From contig JBANAY010000003.1 of the NCBI GenBank assembly GCA_037952775.1, positions 3,286,001-3,350,000 of the forward strand: a DNA stretch of 64,000 nt, in the 5' to 3' direction. Positions within the stretch are counted from its first letter, which is position 1; every line of letters starts with the position of its first letter. Below the pieces are notes generated by a model. It did no database searches and had not been told where the DNA came from. It worked only from the letters and a program-made list of their open reading frames with translations. Origin of the DNA: Clonostachys chloroleuca (taxonomy: Eukaryota > Ascomycota > Sordariomycetes > Hypocreales > Bionectriaceae). The translations under genes were made by a program, and so were the position numbers. This document shows positions 1 through 13,763 of this stretch, one piece after another.

Positions 1-3000
1 CAGGGGAGCGGCTGAGGAAGAACCAATCGAATCGGAATAGAGGTGAATCGCGGATCTCGTCTCGCATGGTCTCGTAAAGGTTTTCGGAATCAATACCAAG
101 ACGATCCAGGAGAACCAGCAAGAACCGGTCCTCTTCCTCTGTATAGACCTTCTTGTTTGTGGTCGACACAGAATAATTAATCTTGAGCTGCTGAAGGGGC
201 ACACGGTACTGTTGCATCTTCTTGCGGAGAAGCTTTTGCTGGTGCTCAATTCGTCGGGTGCGCTCCTCGCCATCTTCAATGATCTTGATATACTTTTGGT
301 AGTCCGAAATCTCCTTGTATCGCTGCCAAAATACCTTGGCAAATGCCTTCACTTCAGACGTGGTTCTGTTCTCAATCTCATCGGAGATACTATCAAGATC
401 ATTTCGGCCGCACTTTGCGGAGGCATTGATAAAGGAAGTGAAGTCTCGGCGGCTCCAGTCCCCGAATCCCTGTGTCGAGAGTTCCTCCTTCTCTTGCCTT
501 TCGTCTTCTGTGAGAGGTTCGGCTTCATCAATCACTTTTTGCGCCTCAGCCCGCTCAGCTTCTCGCTCAGACAAGTTCTCCTCTTCGCCATCAGGGAGCG
601 GCACCTTGTACCCTATTTCTTTGCGGTAATAGGCTGTTTCCTTGTCCTGGATTTCTCGCAGTCTGGCTGGGTAGAACTGGTAGTCATGAATGGCCACCTG
701 TCTGGGTGCACGAGGGGCTTTGGGCTTTGCATCAGCCTTGGGATTAGGGTACATCGCGCTTCGGAAATACTTGTCCATCGAGTATGACTGTTCCTTGCGC
801 TCTCGCTTAGCCGGGTTAATCCAGTTCATGCCAATGTCCTTCTTGGTGTTGGCAAAATTTTCGCCGTTCCATTCATAAGCTGATTCTGAGCTGAACTTTT
901 GCAGATCATCAATACCGAGTTTCTCATACTTGGCGTTCAACTGCTTGGTACGGTCCTCTCCCGATGCAAGAATGGCCTCGATGTCATCATCGCTCACATC
1001 CGCACCGTCTTCTTTGGTGCCAGCCGCGCCCTTGGATTGGAAAACCTTTTCTGCTCCATGCTGAATCATAGATAAAAGCTCATCCTTATTCGCCGCAGCC
1101 TTTGCGGCGTTCTGGGCTCTGCCCTGTTGAATAACAAGCTGATCCAGCCGTAGCTTTTGTGCCGCTCGTTCCAGAACTTTCTCCTCAATTGCATTGTCGG
1201 TTACAAATCTGTATACCACAACTTGTTTTGTCTGGCCAATTCGATGAGCACGATCCATAGCTTGAAGATCTGCCTGGGGGTTCCAGTCGCTGTCGTAGAG
1301 AACAACAATATCGGCAGTCGTTAGATTGATACCCAAGCCACCAGCTCGAGTAGTGAGAAGGAAGATGAACTTCTCGGATCCGGGCTTGTTGTACTCGTCA
1401 ATGGCAGCAATTCGGTCCTCATGAGCGGTACCACCATCGATTCGGCAGTACTTGTACCCTCTGAAAACACAGTAATCTTCAAGAATATCGAGCAAACGAC
1501 TCATCTGGGAGAAGATGAGAACTCTGCTGCCTTGCGCCTGCAGACGGGCAAGGAGCTTGTCAAGCACCTTCATCTTGCCGGCATTATAAACCAAATGTTC
1601 ATCCGTAGTATAGGGAGGACCAGGCTCCGCGCCCTCAAACAAATACGGGTGATTACAACACTTTCGTAGCTGCATCACGATGTTGAGCAATCGGGTTTTG
1701 GACTCACGCTTTCCTCCAGCACCGTTAACCGCGTCGATGTCCTTCTCAAGAATCTTTTGGTACCATTTGACTTGCATGTCTGACATTCCAAGGTATAAGT
1801 TGACTTCTTTCTTCGGAAGGAGACTTTTCTCGACATCGCTCTTGACACGGCGCAATAAGAACGGACGCAAAACTCGATGCAGTTGTTGAACGACAGTATC
1901 CTGGTCACGATCGTCTCCAGAAAACCACTGGTCAAATGCCTGGGGATCACCGAAGACATCGGGGAGGAGGAAGTTGAGCAGGGCCCATAGCTCATGTAGA
2001 TTGTTTTGGAGAGGAGTGCCAGTAATAAGAAGTCGATTCCGGGACTGGAACAATCGGATCACTTGCGACAGCGAGGACTCTTCGTTCTTGATTCGGTGAG
2101 CCTGTAAATCATTCGGTCAGCGGTATACTCAAGGTCTATTAGTAACCAGAACATACTTCATCAATGATAATGTATTCCCATGCAAACTTCTTGAGGTGGC
2201 TTTTCTCTCGTAGCACCATCTCATAACTCGTAACACAAACATCAAATTTTTCATCGACGAGGCGTTCGTTGATCAATTCATGACGCTCTTCCTTGGCACC
2301 CTGAAGAACAAGAACATTAACCTCCGGAGTCCATTTGGCGAACTCTCGCTTCCAGTTGTCGAGCGTAGATTTAGGAACGATGACCAGGTGGGGTCCAGTG
2401 ATCCCAAGAATGTGCCTCAGATAGCCCAGGAAAGAGATTGTCTGAAGGGTCTTTCCGAGACCCATTTCATCGGCAAGAATACCCGAAATGCCATTTTCAT
2501 GAAGCGAAATCATCCAATTAAGGCCGGCAACCTGGTAATCTCTCATGGTGCCTTGGATAAACGGTGGTGATTCTCTAAAGACAACCTCCGCAGCGCCACC
2601 TCGTCTCTCGTCCTTGAGCAGCTCTGCGTCTTCCTCAGCCTCGGTGCGGCGACGTCTATCGCTCGCTGCTCCGCCTTGTCGGCCAACACTCTTCTTCCTC
2701 TTCGTTGCTTCGGCGTTCTGGCGATCGATTTCGGTCATGATGTCTCGAATCTTAGGGTCCGGGTTTGTCTCGATGAAATGCCTAAACAAGTCCGTGAGAC
2801 CGAGTAGATAACGGAATCTTCGGATAGTATCATCCTCCTATCAAAAACCACCCCATTAGCAAAACAAATTTTGATGTTAGAGCGCTCAACCATTGCCTAC
2901 CTTTGATTCACCAAGAACATCGTGCTTCTTGCCGAAAATGCTCCGCCGAAGCTGATTAGCTTCTGTGCGGCGCTTACGGCCATCACCCACGGGCTCGCCA

Positions 3001-3212
3001 GCAACACTGCTTGCCGTGGTGTTTGGGTTGGTGTCGGAGTCCGAAATATCGGGAGTATCAACATCCTATAGAACAAAGGTCAAACTGCAAGTCTCTCATC
3101 CCAATCGACGGTGCGCACTCACCATTCCTTCTCCTTGGCGGCGATCAGGCACGTCCGACATAGACGCGTCTACATCGGTATCCGCGCCATTGGACTTTGA
3201 TCGCGGAGGCAT
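1..3212 (-). CDS. ISWI-family chromatin-remodelling ATPase (3' end beyond window)
   Basis: ATP-dependent nucleosome-sliding motor of the SNF2/ISWI family, acting in the nucleus. Exons on the minus strand: 3123-3212, 2901-3065, 2157-2837 and 1-2101 (continuing off the left edge). The start is the ATG at 3212, which opens with a basic, acidic-spotted N-terminus. Over 1,000 residues are visible. The Walker A motif DEMGLGKT lies near residues 208-215 and the DEAH box near 311-314; an intron falls exactly between DE and AH. The second helicase lobe follows, with [22 protein letters not shown] and DRAHRIGQ. Downstream are the HAND region and SANT-like segment ([10 protein letters not shown]) and the start of SLIDE ([10 protein letters not shown]), which distinguishes ISWI from CHD or Snf2 proteins. 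The remaining C-terminus is outside the window. It is divergently oriented to the gene at 4184. I cannot decide between an Isw1 and an Isw2 name. Family assignment is very secure; intron positions are well supported by phase. Confidence 0.96.
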
Positions 3213-4183
3213 TTTGAAAGACAGCTTCCAGAAACCTCTTAACGCGACTTAGCGTCTGGAAGACGCGTCTATACAAGCTCTGGTCGAATAAGGAAGTGAA
3301 AGAAATAAATAAAGGTTCTCGGGACGCTTGGTTTGATAGTCGGCTTGCGCAGTGCCGTGTCTCTGCGCGAGTAAAGAAGCGCGTGAACGACCTATAAAAA
3401 TGATCCCGAAGATGTGTTTGTGAGGGATGGGTAGTTCACTTAGTCAAGAATCTCCAAACGCAAGTTGATGGTCAGAACAAAATTAGGTCTAGCGTAATCC
3501 GATAGGCGGACCCTGGTCGCGCTTGCCAGTAGCCTTCGTTATCGGATAATTGAAAGGGCCGGCTTAGGGGTCTCCTGTAGGGCCTAGATGCAGGTCTCGG
3601 GATGGATCATTCTTAGGTTTATCGTACATATGTGAGATGTACATCCAGCATGCCCGACGTCATCTTTGCCCTAAAATCTCTGTAAACATAGAAGAACAGT
3701 ACCAAGACTAAATTTCGCATGCCTAAGTTCATGACAGATAGCAGCAGTCTCCATTTTCAGTCGAAGATTCGCGATTCCAGTCATCCGGGCGAGGTACAAG
3801 GATACCTGCACCACGTACCGCATCAGAGTTCTCCCTTACATGTACCCTGTTTGGGTGGGACGCATGGGCCACCTGACATTAATCTGCTCCCCCACCATCA
3901 GCTGTCTAGGTTTGATTTCTAACGATTGACTCTACCACTGCGTCACTTGCAGGCAATCACATAAACTCCCAACGCCTCGAGATCGATCCCGGGGTTCTTC
4001 TAGTTGGAATACAGTGTCGGCTCAAGAACTGTAAGCTCTTTGTACACTGCCATCGGTGCACTGTCAGCTCCCTATTGAGGTGAGTCATCACAAGATCAAC
4101 AAAGCTGTCGGCAATCGTCGACGGTCCGGTATTTCTCATCAGTCGACCAGGTTACTCAACTGCAAAGTCTTTCCCAGACTACC
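3213..4183. promoter_or_regulatory. Divergent intergenic region between ISWI and the 4184 gene
   Basis: This 971-bp head-to-head spacer must hold the promoters and 5' leaders of both flanking genes. I see no further protein-like frame. A stretch at about 3925-3955 on the minus strand resembles a tRNA D-arm, but no anticodon stem or T-arm follows, so I do not call an RNA gene. Confidence 0.6.
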
Positions 4184-4900
4184 ATGGACGCTCAGTCTGC
4201 GCGAACCGACAACCCGGAGCAGCTGATCGAGGTGTTCAAAGCAGCCGCTCTCTCCGTGACAAAACTATACAAAAGCTCGGTCGCAGCGGAGACAAGGGCC
4301 AGGTCAGAAGGGTATCAGGAGTGCCTCGATGATCTTCTTGGATTTCTGGACCGAGACGGACATCAGTTAGCCGGCGGGCTGCCAAAACTGAGAAGATGGA
4401 TAGCAGAGAGAGAGAGAGGGGGCGATGTGACTTTGCCAACTTCTGAGAGCGAGGACGAGGTCGAAAAGGCAGAAACAACTCCTTCAAACAATAGCACCAG
4501 TGCCAGCGCCCATAGCACTACTCACACTGGAATTGCCTCGAACCAGACGCCAACACGAGCGGCCAGCATCGACCCCGCTCCTGTCGAAGTTGTCCCCATT
4601 CCCAACGAATCTCATCGCTTCATCGTCCCCTCACAAGAAAGCTTCACCTTTACATCAGACCATCAATATCCCAACATAGCGACTCTTGATTTGTCGGATG
4701 GGCGATCACGAACTGCCATGTCACATCATTCCTCAAGGCAGTCAAGGAACCGCAGTGCTACGAGAAATGCCTTGAGAGTGTCAAACCAACTGGGCCGAGG
4801 TGCCGGTACTAAGCGACGGATGGACTTTGACGACTTCTTTGGCGGTTGCTTTGGCGGGAAAGATACCTTCGGAAATGGACCAAAGAGACGGCACATGTAG
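4184..4900 (+). CDS. Small UPF0744/DUF4588-like protein, possible HAPSTR1/C16orf72 relative
   Basis: An intronless frame of 238 aa with ATG in good context (ACCATGG). The N-terminal 75 residues are conserved-looking and helical (EQLIEVFKAAALSVTKLYK, then GYQECLDDLLGFLD and LRRWIAER). They resemble the fungal UPF0744 proteins related to animal C16orf72/HAPSTR1, which in animals works with the ubiquitin ligase HUWE1 in stress responses. The rest is low-complexity Ser/Thr/Asn sequence, then a short C-terminal block with MDFDDFFGG and a basic end (PKRRHM) that could aid nuclear import. The family link is recalled from sequence pattern and is moderate; that this is an expressed gene is much more certain. 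It is divergent from ISWI. Confidence 0.8.
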   Translation: MDAQSARTDNPEQLIEVFKAAALSVTKLYKSSVAAETRARSEGYQECLDDLLGFLDRDGHQLAGGLPKLRRWIAERERGGDVTLPTSESEDEVEKAETTPSNNSTSASAHSTTHTGIASNQTPTRAASIDPAPVEVVPIPNESHRFIVPSQESFTFTSDHQYPNIATLDLSDGRSRTAMSHHSSRQSRNRSATRNALRVSNQLGRGAGTKRRMDFDDFFGGCFGGKDTFGNGPKRRHM

Positions 4901-6463
4901 GGCAACAGTTTCTGGGAAGGCGTTGTCTTATACAGACAGGGCGAGGCATCATCTCACATTTAGACGGAACGGATTCACGCATTACGGACGAGCGCGGGAT
5001 ATCATAGAAGCATCGGCGGCGTTTGGAGGATGTAACGACATACAATTGATGGCGTGATTATTTCATTATTGACGGGAACGCAGGAGATCATTCGTAACCC
5101 ATGAGCCCACGAATGAGAAGGTATTCATAACTAGCTAGCATTTGCAGTATGTTGGAGGTTTTTTTTTTGGCCGTCTCAACATTAGTATAAGGCAATATAA
5201 TACCAATTCAGCGCCCAGATGGGTACCTCTCGACATGTGACATCTAATGATAGAGCGACAGGATTGTCTAAAGATGCGTGCGCATGCCATTCTTTGAATA
5301 AGCACCCTGTTCCCCAATGCACTGTCAATCCAAAAACAAAAACCCATGAACAAGATAGCTTTAGATAGAAGGGAGGGGAGGGGAGGGGAGGGGAGGGCTG
5401 TTTCGTAGACTTTCAGAGGTTGCTGTTTCGTAGGTAGACTTTGAGACCTCTGAAGTTAGTACCTGGTAGGCTCGGTTTCCTTCAGCATCTAAGGCAATGA
5501 AACTGGAATAAGCCGCCTAGAAGAAACCCAAGCTTCTGGAAACAAAACAAGATTTACAACCATCGCTGGGATAAAGATCCAAAACGAAGGTCGCATACCG
5601 TTATAGGTAGGCAATGTATTGGCCTATAAAAAGCCCCTGCTGGACGCCTGAGATAGTTTAGGTACCTAGTAGCTTGGGTCTTGCACTAGGTACGCCAAGT
5701 ACCTAAACACAAAACGACGAACAAAACAACGAACACCGTTTCTTCAAGGATCAGGCACAAGGAACTAACTCTCTAATAAATATTAAACTTTTATGAAAGC
5801 ATGTCCAAACACCACAGCCGGAGGTACAGTATACCAAAACCCCTCTAGCTCGTAGTCCAATGAGGCAACCTAGAACATCCATTGAGATGCAAGATGAGAT
5901 AGCCGCTACCCGCTGAATAATAGCGAGCAGCAGGCTTCGGCCTACCCCACACTCCCCTGCCGTGGCCTTGGTACCCAGCAGCCGGGCCATCTGGGCTGCG
6001 CGTGCAGGGACTACGCCCCTTGCGCGGGAAGTACCTGCCTGTAGGTACACGGTACAACCTTGCAGTAGCCTTTCTTCTGGCGTGAGCCTCAATTTACTTG
6101 ACTGAGTTTTCGAGCGCCGTTGTAGGCCAGGGGATTAAGAAAAAAAAAAAAAAAAAAGGGCCTCAAGGCTTTTTGGCCTTCGTTGCCTCACGCGGACCTA
6201 TCTTTCACCTTCATTCCTTTCACAGCCATTGGCGCGACTTGGCAATTTATTGTTAGTAGCTCTTTGCTTTGTTCCCAGGTGCCGAGGTGCCCTTTGCCTT
6301 TTCCAACCATCGTCTCTTGAATCATCCCTCCATCGCCCTTAAACGTGCGCTTACCTTCCTACCTGGCTTCTCAGCAAAGCTAACCCAACACACGACGAGC
6401 AGATACCTGCACTGTCCAGCCCTTTTTATCTTTACGTGATTCAAGAACTAGACCGCGATCACG
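4901..6463. other. Intergenic region with G-rich and poly-A tracts
   Basis: No protein-like frame is seen in these 1.56 kb. It holds a G-run repeat near 5371-5397, an imperfect direct repeat of GCTGTTTCGTAG...AGACTTT at about 5397-5415 and 5424-5445, several TAGGTAC/GTACCTA words at 5655-5712, and an 18-A run at 6140-6157. The last 250 bases are the likely leader and promoter of the Pab2-like gene. Confidence 0.6.
5371..5397 (+). repeat. GGGGA tandem repeat, G-quadruplex-capable
   Basis: Six consecutive runs of three or four G separated by single A residues. This is a short pentanucleotide microsatellite and fits the usual pattern for intramolecular G-quadruplex formation on the plus strand. 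It lies about 470 bp beyond the 3' end of the gene at 4184-4900. Confidence 0.85.
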
Positions 6464-7196
6464 ATGTCGCACGCGGAGCAGCCCGAGGAAAAGCCCCCAG
6501 TGGCTACCCAGCAGGAGGACCAGGAGGACAATGAGGCAGTTCCCAACGATGAGGTTCGTTAGAAATGCGCGCAAGAGGCGGTTCTTTGAATGATTTTCAA
6601 TGGGTAGACAACTGACTGAATGCTTCGATTAGGAAGAGATCTCGGCGATGAAGCGCCGCGTGGCAGAAATGGAAGAGGAGGCAAACAAGCTACGCGAAAT
6701 GCAGGCCACTCTCGAGCAACAGACGGCCGAGCTTACCGACGACAAAGAGACGGTAGATGCGCGCAGCATATTCGTTGGAAACGTCGACTACTCGGCATCT
6801 CCCGAAGAGATCCAGGCGCATTTCCAGACCTGCGGCTCCATCAACCGAGTCACGATCCTCCTGGACAAATTCACGGGTCAACCGAAAGGGTGAGATCTCC
6901 GAAACAAGTTCATGTCCTCGTCAAGGACCAGTTGCTAACAACGCGATCCTAGGTATGCATATGTCGAATTCACAGAACCAAGCCTCGTGGCCCAGGCCCT
7001 CGTGTTGAACGAAAGCGTCTTTAAAGGTCGCAACATCAAGGTCACCCCCAAGCGCACCAACGTCCCTGGTATCAACCGTGGCCGCGGCCGCGGCGGTTTC
7101 CGTGGAGGCCGAGGATTCGGTGGTCGTGGTGGCCCCAGGGGCGGTGGCTATCGTGGCGGATATCGTGGGCGTGGACGAGGCTACACCCCTTATTAG
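6464..7196 (+). CDS. Nuclear polyadenylate-binding protein, Pab2/PABPN1-like
   Basis: Three exons (6464-6553, 6633-6889, 6953-7196) encode 196 aa. The order of parts is that of fungal Pab2 and animal PABPN1: an acidic N-terminus, a short coiled coil at about 31-65 ([19 protein letters not shown]), a single RRM at about 75-151, and an arginine/glycine-rich tail. RNP2 is seen as SIFVGNVDY and RNP1 as KGYAYVEF; the second intron splits RNP1 after KG. The tail from about residue 155 is repeats of RGG/GGRGG ending in GYTPY, a usual target for arginine methylation. Family role (established): binding poly(A) tails in the nucleus, with effects on tail length and RNA turnover. Size matches the family. 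The start opens [12 protein letters not shown] in context CACGATGTC. Confidence 0.94.
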
Positions 7197-9393
7197 GAGC
7201 AAGGAAGTGAAATCTCCTAGCGTACGCCTCCCAACTTTGGCCGACTCTTTGGGCAGTAGCCATAGGAACTCCGGACCTTCACCCGCTGCATGAGCGCTCA
7301 GCCTTTCTGATTGTGTCGCAAATCGAGCTCACTACTTGGAGATGAGATGCAGGCCGTTGTAGGCGCAATGCAGGTAGACTGGTCAGGAGAGCATTGTTTC
7401 TTGGTAGGGATGGAGGTGTATCAAACGCTGATATCAGTATCAGCCCCTACACGGTCAGCATTGCGAGCAACAAACTGAGTTATGGTTTATAGGAGTTTAG
7501 GGTGATAATATGGGTTGGTTTTGTATTTCGTTCTTTCATCTAGCAATATACATCCAGGGCCTGCCTGTCCAGCCTACAAAAAGCAAGGGTATATCTTCTC
7601 GCCTACATATCAAGGGAAAGATCAGAGAGACCGGGGTAAAATATGATTAGTAATTCAATATAAATGGACTCCTTAGCAAGAGAAAGATGCATTTTATCAG
7701 ATCTTTTGCCGCCTGCTTCCATGTATTTGTCAGTATGTCTCAACGAAGTGGCGAAGCTCACCAAGAGCGGCTCTAGCGCCTCTCATTCTGTGCCGTGTCA
7801 CCTCACGTATTAGTGAGCCTCCAAATACGTCGGTAGGTGGGCGCTTCCAGAATGCAAGGTTGATTGGATTTGAATTCTTAAGGATTTGAAACTCATCTTA
7901 GATTCATCTTCAGCTCGCCAATGCCAGGGATGCTTAGCCGATCACATTCATACGGGATGCTACATGGTAGCGATCATATGTTGCATCTTTCATCATTAAT
8001 CCCAGCACTTGAAAAAAGCAGTCCAACTAATTATGCTCGTGGCCCTGTCAGTCTATCCATGGACCTAGAGCCAAAAAGGGCCGTAAGCTAATTATAAAGG
8101 GCATGTGAGATTGCATAATCCAGCGATGCGAAGGAACACATGCGAACATGACAAGACAGGAGGTGTTTTGTTTTAGGGTATTGGTCATCTTTGCGCTTGA
8201 CTAATCCACGACTCCTGAACGTACAGCAACGAACATGTAGATGTAAGGCACTTGCCTGGCAGCTTTACCGAGCCTTGGTTGATGTGTTATTAGGTAAGGA
8301 ACCTCTAAGTACCTTAAGTTATTGCCATCCACCTATTGGAATTCAGATAGGAACAATAGACCCAAGTTGGCCTAGGTAGAGACATCATCAAGGCATGTTG
8401 ACAAGAGGCCCTTCTCGCCCATCAATAGGCAGGACAAAAATAGTAGTGCTCCCGGCTACCGCAGCCGCCGGGGGCACCTATGTCGCTCACGACCCAGGAG
8501 CAATAGTACCTATGTGATGATAGGCGTACAGGCTCTGGGGACTGACCCCTCCACTGGGCGACACAGTGGGTGTTGGTGCTGGACCAGGCTGAAAGCAGCC
8601 ACTTCTCCCACAACGCTTGATCCATCCTGGACCCCACCCCACCTTGCTGCTGGCTTACCTATGGCCGTCTCCATCCCCCTACGATCACGCCCAAGAACGA
8701 AACTGACAGCCCCTCCCACTGATGCATCCATTACCTTCATTCAATAACGTAAGGTACTGGCTGCTTGCTTCTAGTCTGCCTCAGCCAACACCAAAGACAA
8801 GGCCTTAGCGGTACCGACCTGAACTGCCCACCGACGAGGCGATCCAAACGAACGCACCAATCGGGGACCCCAAACAGAGGCGGCAAACCCCCTCAATCCC
8901 CCTTCCATTGTTCACATACTCCGCCATCTTCCTCACAATAGCACGTACGCAAGCCCCTAAGCCCACCTAAGTACCTACCTGGGCTGTTACCGCGCGACTC
9001 TACCTCATTCCACGCTGAACTCTCCCCACTCGATCTACTGTGTGCGGCGGCCTCTGTTCATCCATCCAACGCTGCGTTTTCCCTTCATCTTCCACCACCC
9101 GATGCCTTTTGGTTGTCCTTCTTCTTAGCCTTCTAGAAGCTTTCCAGCCCCTCTCACCTCCACTCGCCTCGCGTGCTCCGAGAACGAGGTGTTTGCCCAG
9201 CCCGCGTGTGCGTATGAATAGCGTGCACAGCCCCATCATCCACCGCGCCCTGGCCCAGTCATCGTCATTTCCCGATCATTCTATAAAACCGATTTATCCC
9301 TATTCACCTTCCCCTACCGCGACCATCGTGGCCAGTTGTTAAATTGAAGCGTGTACAGGGCCTTGGTGCGCTGATAGCTGAGGAGGCCACAAG
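7197..9393. other. Intergenic region between the Pab2-like and HECT ligase genes
   Basis: About 2.2 kb without a convincing gene. The first few hundred bases are the probable 3' untranslated region of the Pab2-like gene. TAGG/GTACC-type words recur at about 8290-8325 and 8965-8980. From about 9040 to 9350 the plus strand is pyrimidine-rich, as is usual for fungal promoters and leaders, and should serve the HECT ligase. Confidence 0.5.
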
Positions 9394-12241
<2,848 letters not shown>

Positions 12242-13044
12242 ACACACTTTTTTTCACATGGACAGATCAATATCCCCCAACCTCTAGGGGTGTGTTCCAT
12301 GTTCATTTTTCTTACTCTTCAGTACGGCGGAACCGCACTAAAACCGCATTACGTACCCTTCTACGCCCATAAAATGGTCCAGTTAGATCTGAATTTTGGG
12401 TATTGTAAGTTCTCTCTACTCAAGTAGTCACGGGTTGTGGGGCGGCGGTCATTCTTTCGTTTGCATTGTTACGCAGCAGGTATCTTTGGTTTGGCAAGCG
12501 ATATACTTATGAGTTGTGACAGAGGGCTAGGCTTGGGGCTGGCATGTGAAGTCTTCTGAGGCCATGTTTTGATGCATGGCGAAGGTGGGGGAGCTCAGAT
12601 TGTTTGAGACGAATGACGGGAAGTTGAGGTAGTATCCAGGCCAACATTGGGACAAGGCTTATATCATGGTTGTGGGAATCCCCAAGATGGAGGACCCCCC
12701 AGCTTGCTAATACATGATAAACCACCTCAGTATCCCCCAACACAAGACGTATATAAATACACTCGATAGTTTGCTTTTCTTGTTAGTATCTTGTTATTTC
12801 TCTCGCGAAATATAAGTGGAAAATCATTACCATGGTGTGTGCATTTTACAGTTTCTTCCTCATTTTGACCACTTAGCGATGAATAAAAAGACACAGGATA
12901 TGTACATATTTCATGGACAAAGGAAAGATAGTTCCGCCTCCAGTGGCCAAGTATTTCCGTCCAGCCCACCAATCTAAAAGGTTCTGCCCCAGGGGCCCAT
13001 TTTGTTCCGCCGTTTCCCTTTTCTCCACGCACAACCCTCCCCGT
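12242..13044. other. Convergent intergenic region
   Basis: Tail-to-tail spacer of about 800 bp holding the 3' untranslated regions of the HECT ligase (plus) and the complex I subunit (minus). I see no further gene. Confidence 0.6.
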
Positions 13045-13763
13045 CTATCGCCTGTACCAGAGCCTCGAGATCTTGGTGTTACGCATCTTGCGCTGGAGCT
13101 GGAAGATGCCGTACATGAGGGCCTCGCTGGTGGGCGGGCAGCCGGGGACGTAGATGTCGACGGGGACGACGCGGTCGCAGCCCCTGACCACGGCGTACGA
13201 GTAGTGGTAGTAGCCGCCGCCGTTTGCGCAGGAGCCCATGGAGACGACCCAGCGGGGGTCGGGCATCTGGTCGTAGACCTGGCGCAGGGCGGGGGCCATC
13301 TTGTTGGTGAGGGTGCCGGCGACGATCATGACATCGGACTGGCGGGGGAGGCGCGGAAGATAATGCCCAGGCGGTCCTGGTCGTAGCGCGGGGTGGAGAG
13401 GTGCATCATCTCGACGGCGCAGCAGGCGAGGCCGAAGGTCATGGGCCAGAGGGAGGACTGGCGGGCCCAGTTGGTGATTACGTCCAGAGAGGTGCTGTTG
13501 GAAATTCGGCGGTTAGCATTCGAGACTTATTGCGGATGGGCAGGAGGGTGATAGAGCCGGGAAATGCCTCGCGGGGAGTGTGGCTTCGAGAGATTGGTGA
13601 CATACAGAGCATATTGGATGACGCTCTTGGTCTTCTCCTCGCTGGGGAGAGGCACCTCCCTGCGGACCTTGGCGAAGCTGGTGCCGGCGGTATGAGGTGT
13701 GACGGAGCTGGCATGGCGGCGGGAGCTGGCGTTAATGGCGGCGGCAGCTCGGAAGGGAACCAT
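13045..13763 (-). CDS. NADH:ubiquinone oxidoreductase PSST/20-kDa subunit (NDUFS7), frameshifted
   Basis: Mitochondrial complex I subunit that carries iron-sulfur cluster N2 next to the quinone site. Exons on the minus strand: 13606-13763 and 13045-13494. Four cluster-ligand cysteines are visible: two in [10 protein letters not shown], one in [10 protein letters not shown] and one in [11 protein letters not shown]. The N-terminus ([20 protein letters not shown]) looks like a mitochondrial import sequence; an upstream start by way of an extra exon near 13880 is possible. The frame breaks at the G run 13344-13348 (plus strand): upstream reads to IIFRAS, downstream reads [15 protein letters not shown], so one base is missing against the family's unbroken RASPRQSDV. 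With that base the product would be about 202 aa. The gene is usually single-copy and needed for complex I, so an assembly or sequencing error is likelier than true loss. Confidence 0.9.

Noticed and set aside
3920..3960. tRNA D-arm-like string on the minus strand
   Set aside because: The following sequence cannot form an anticodon stem and no B box lies at the proper distance.
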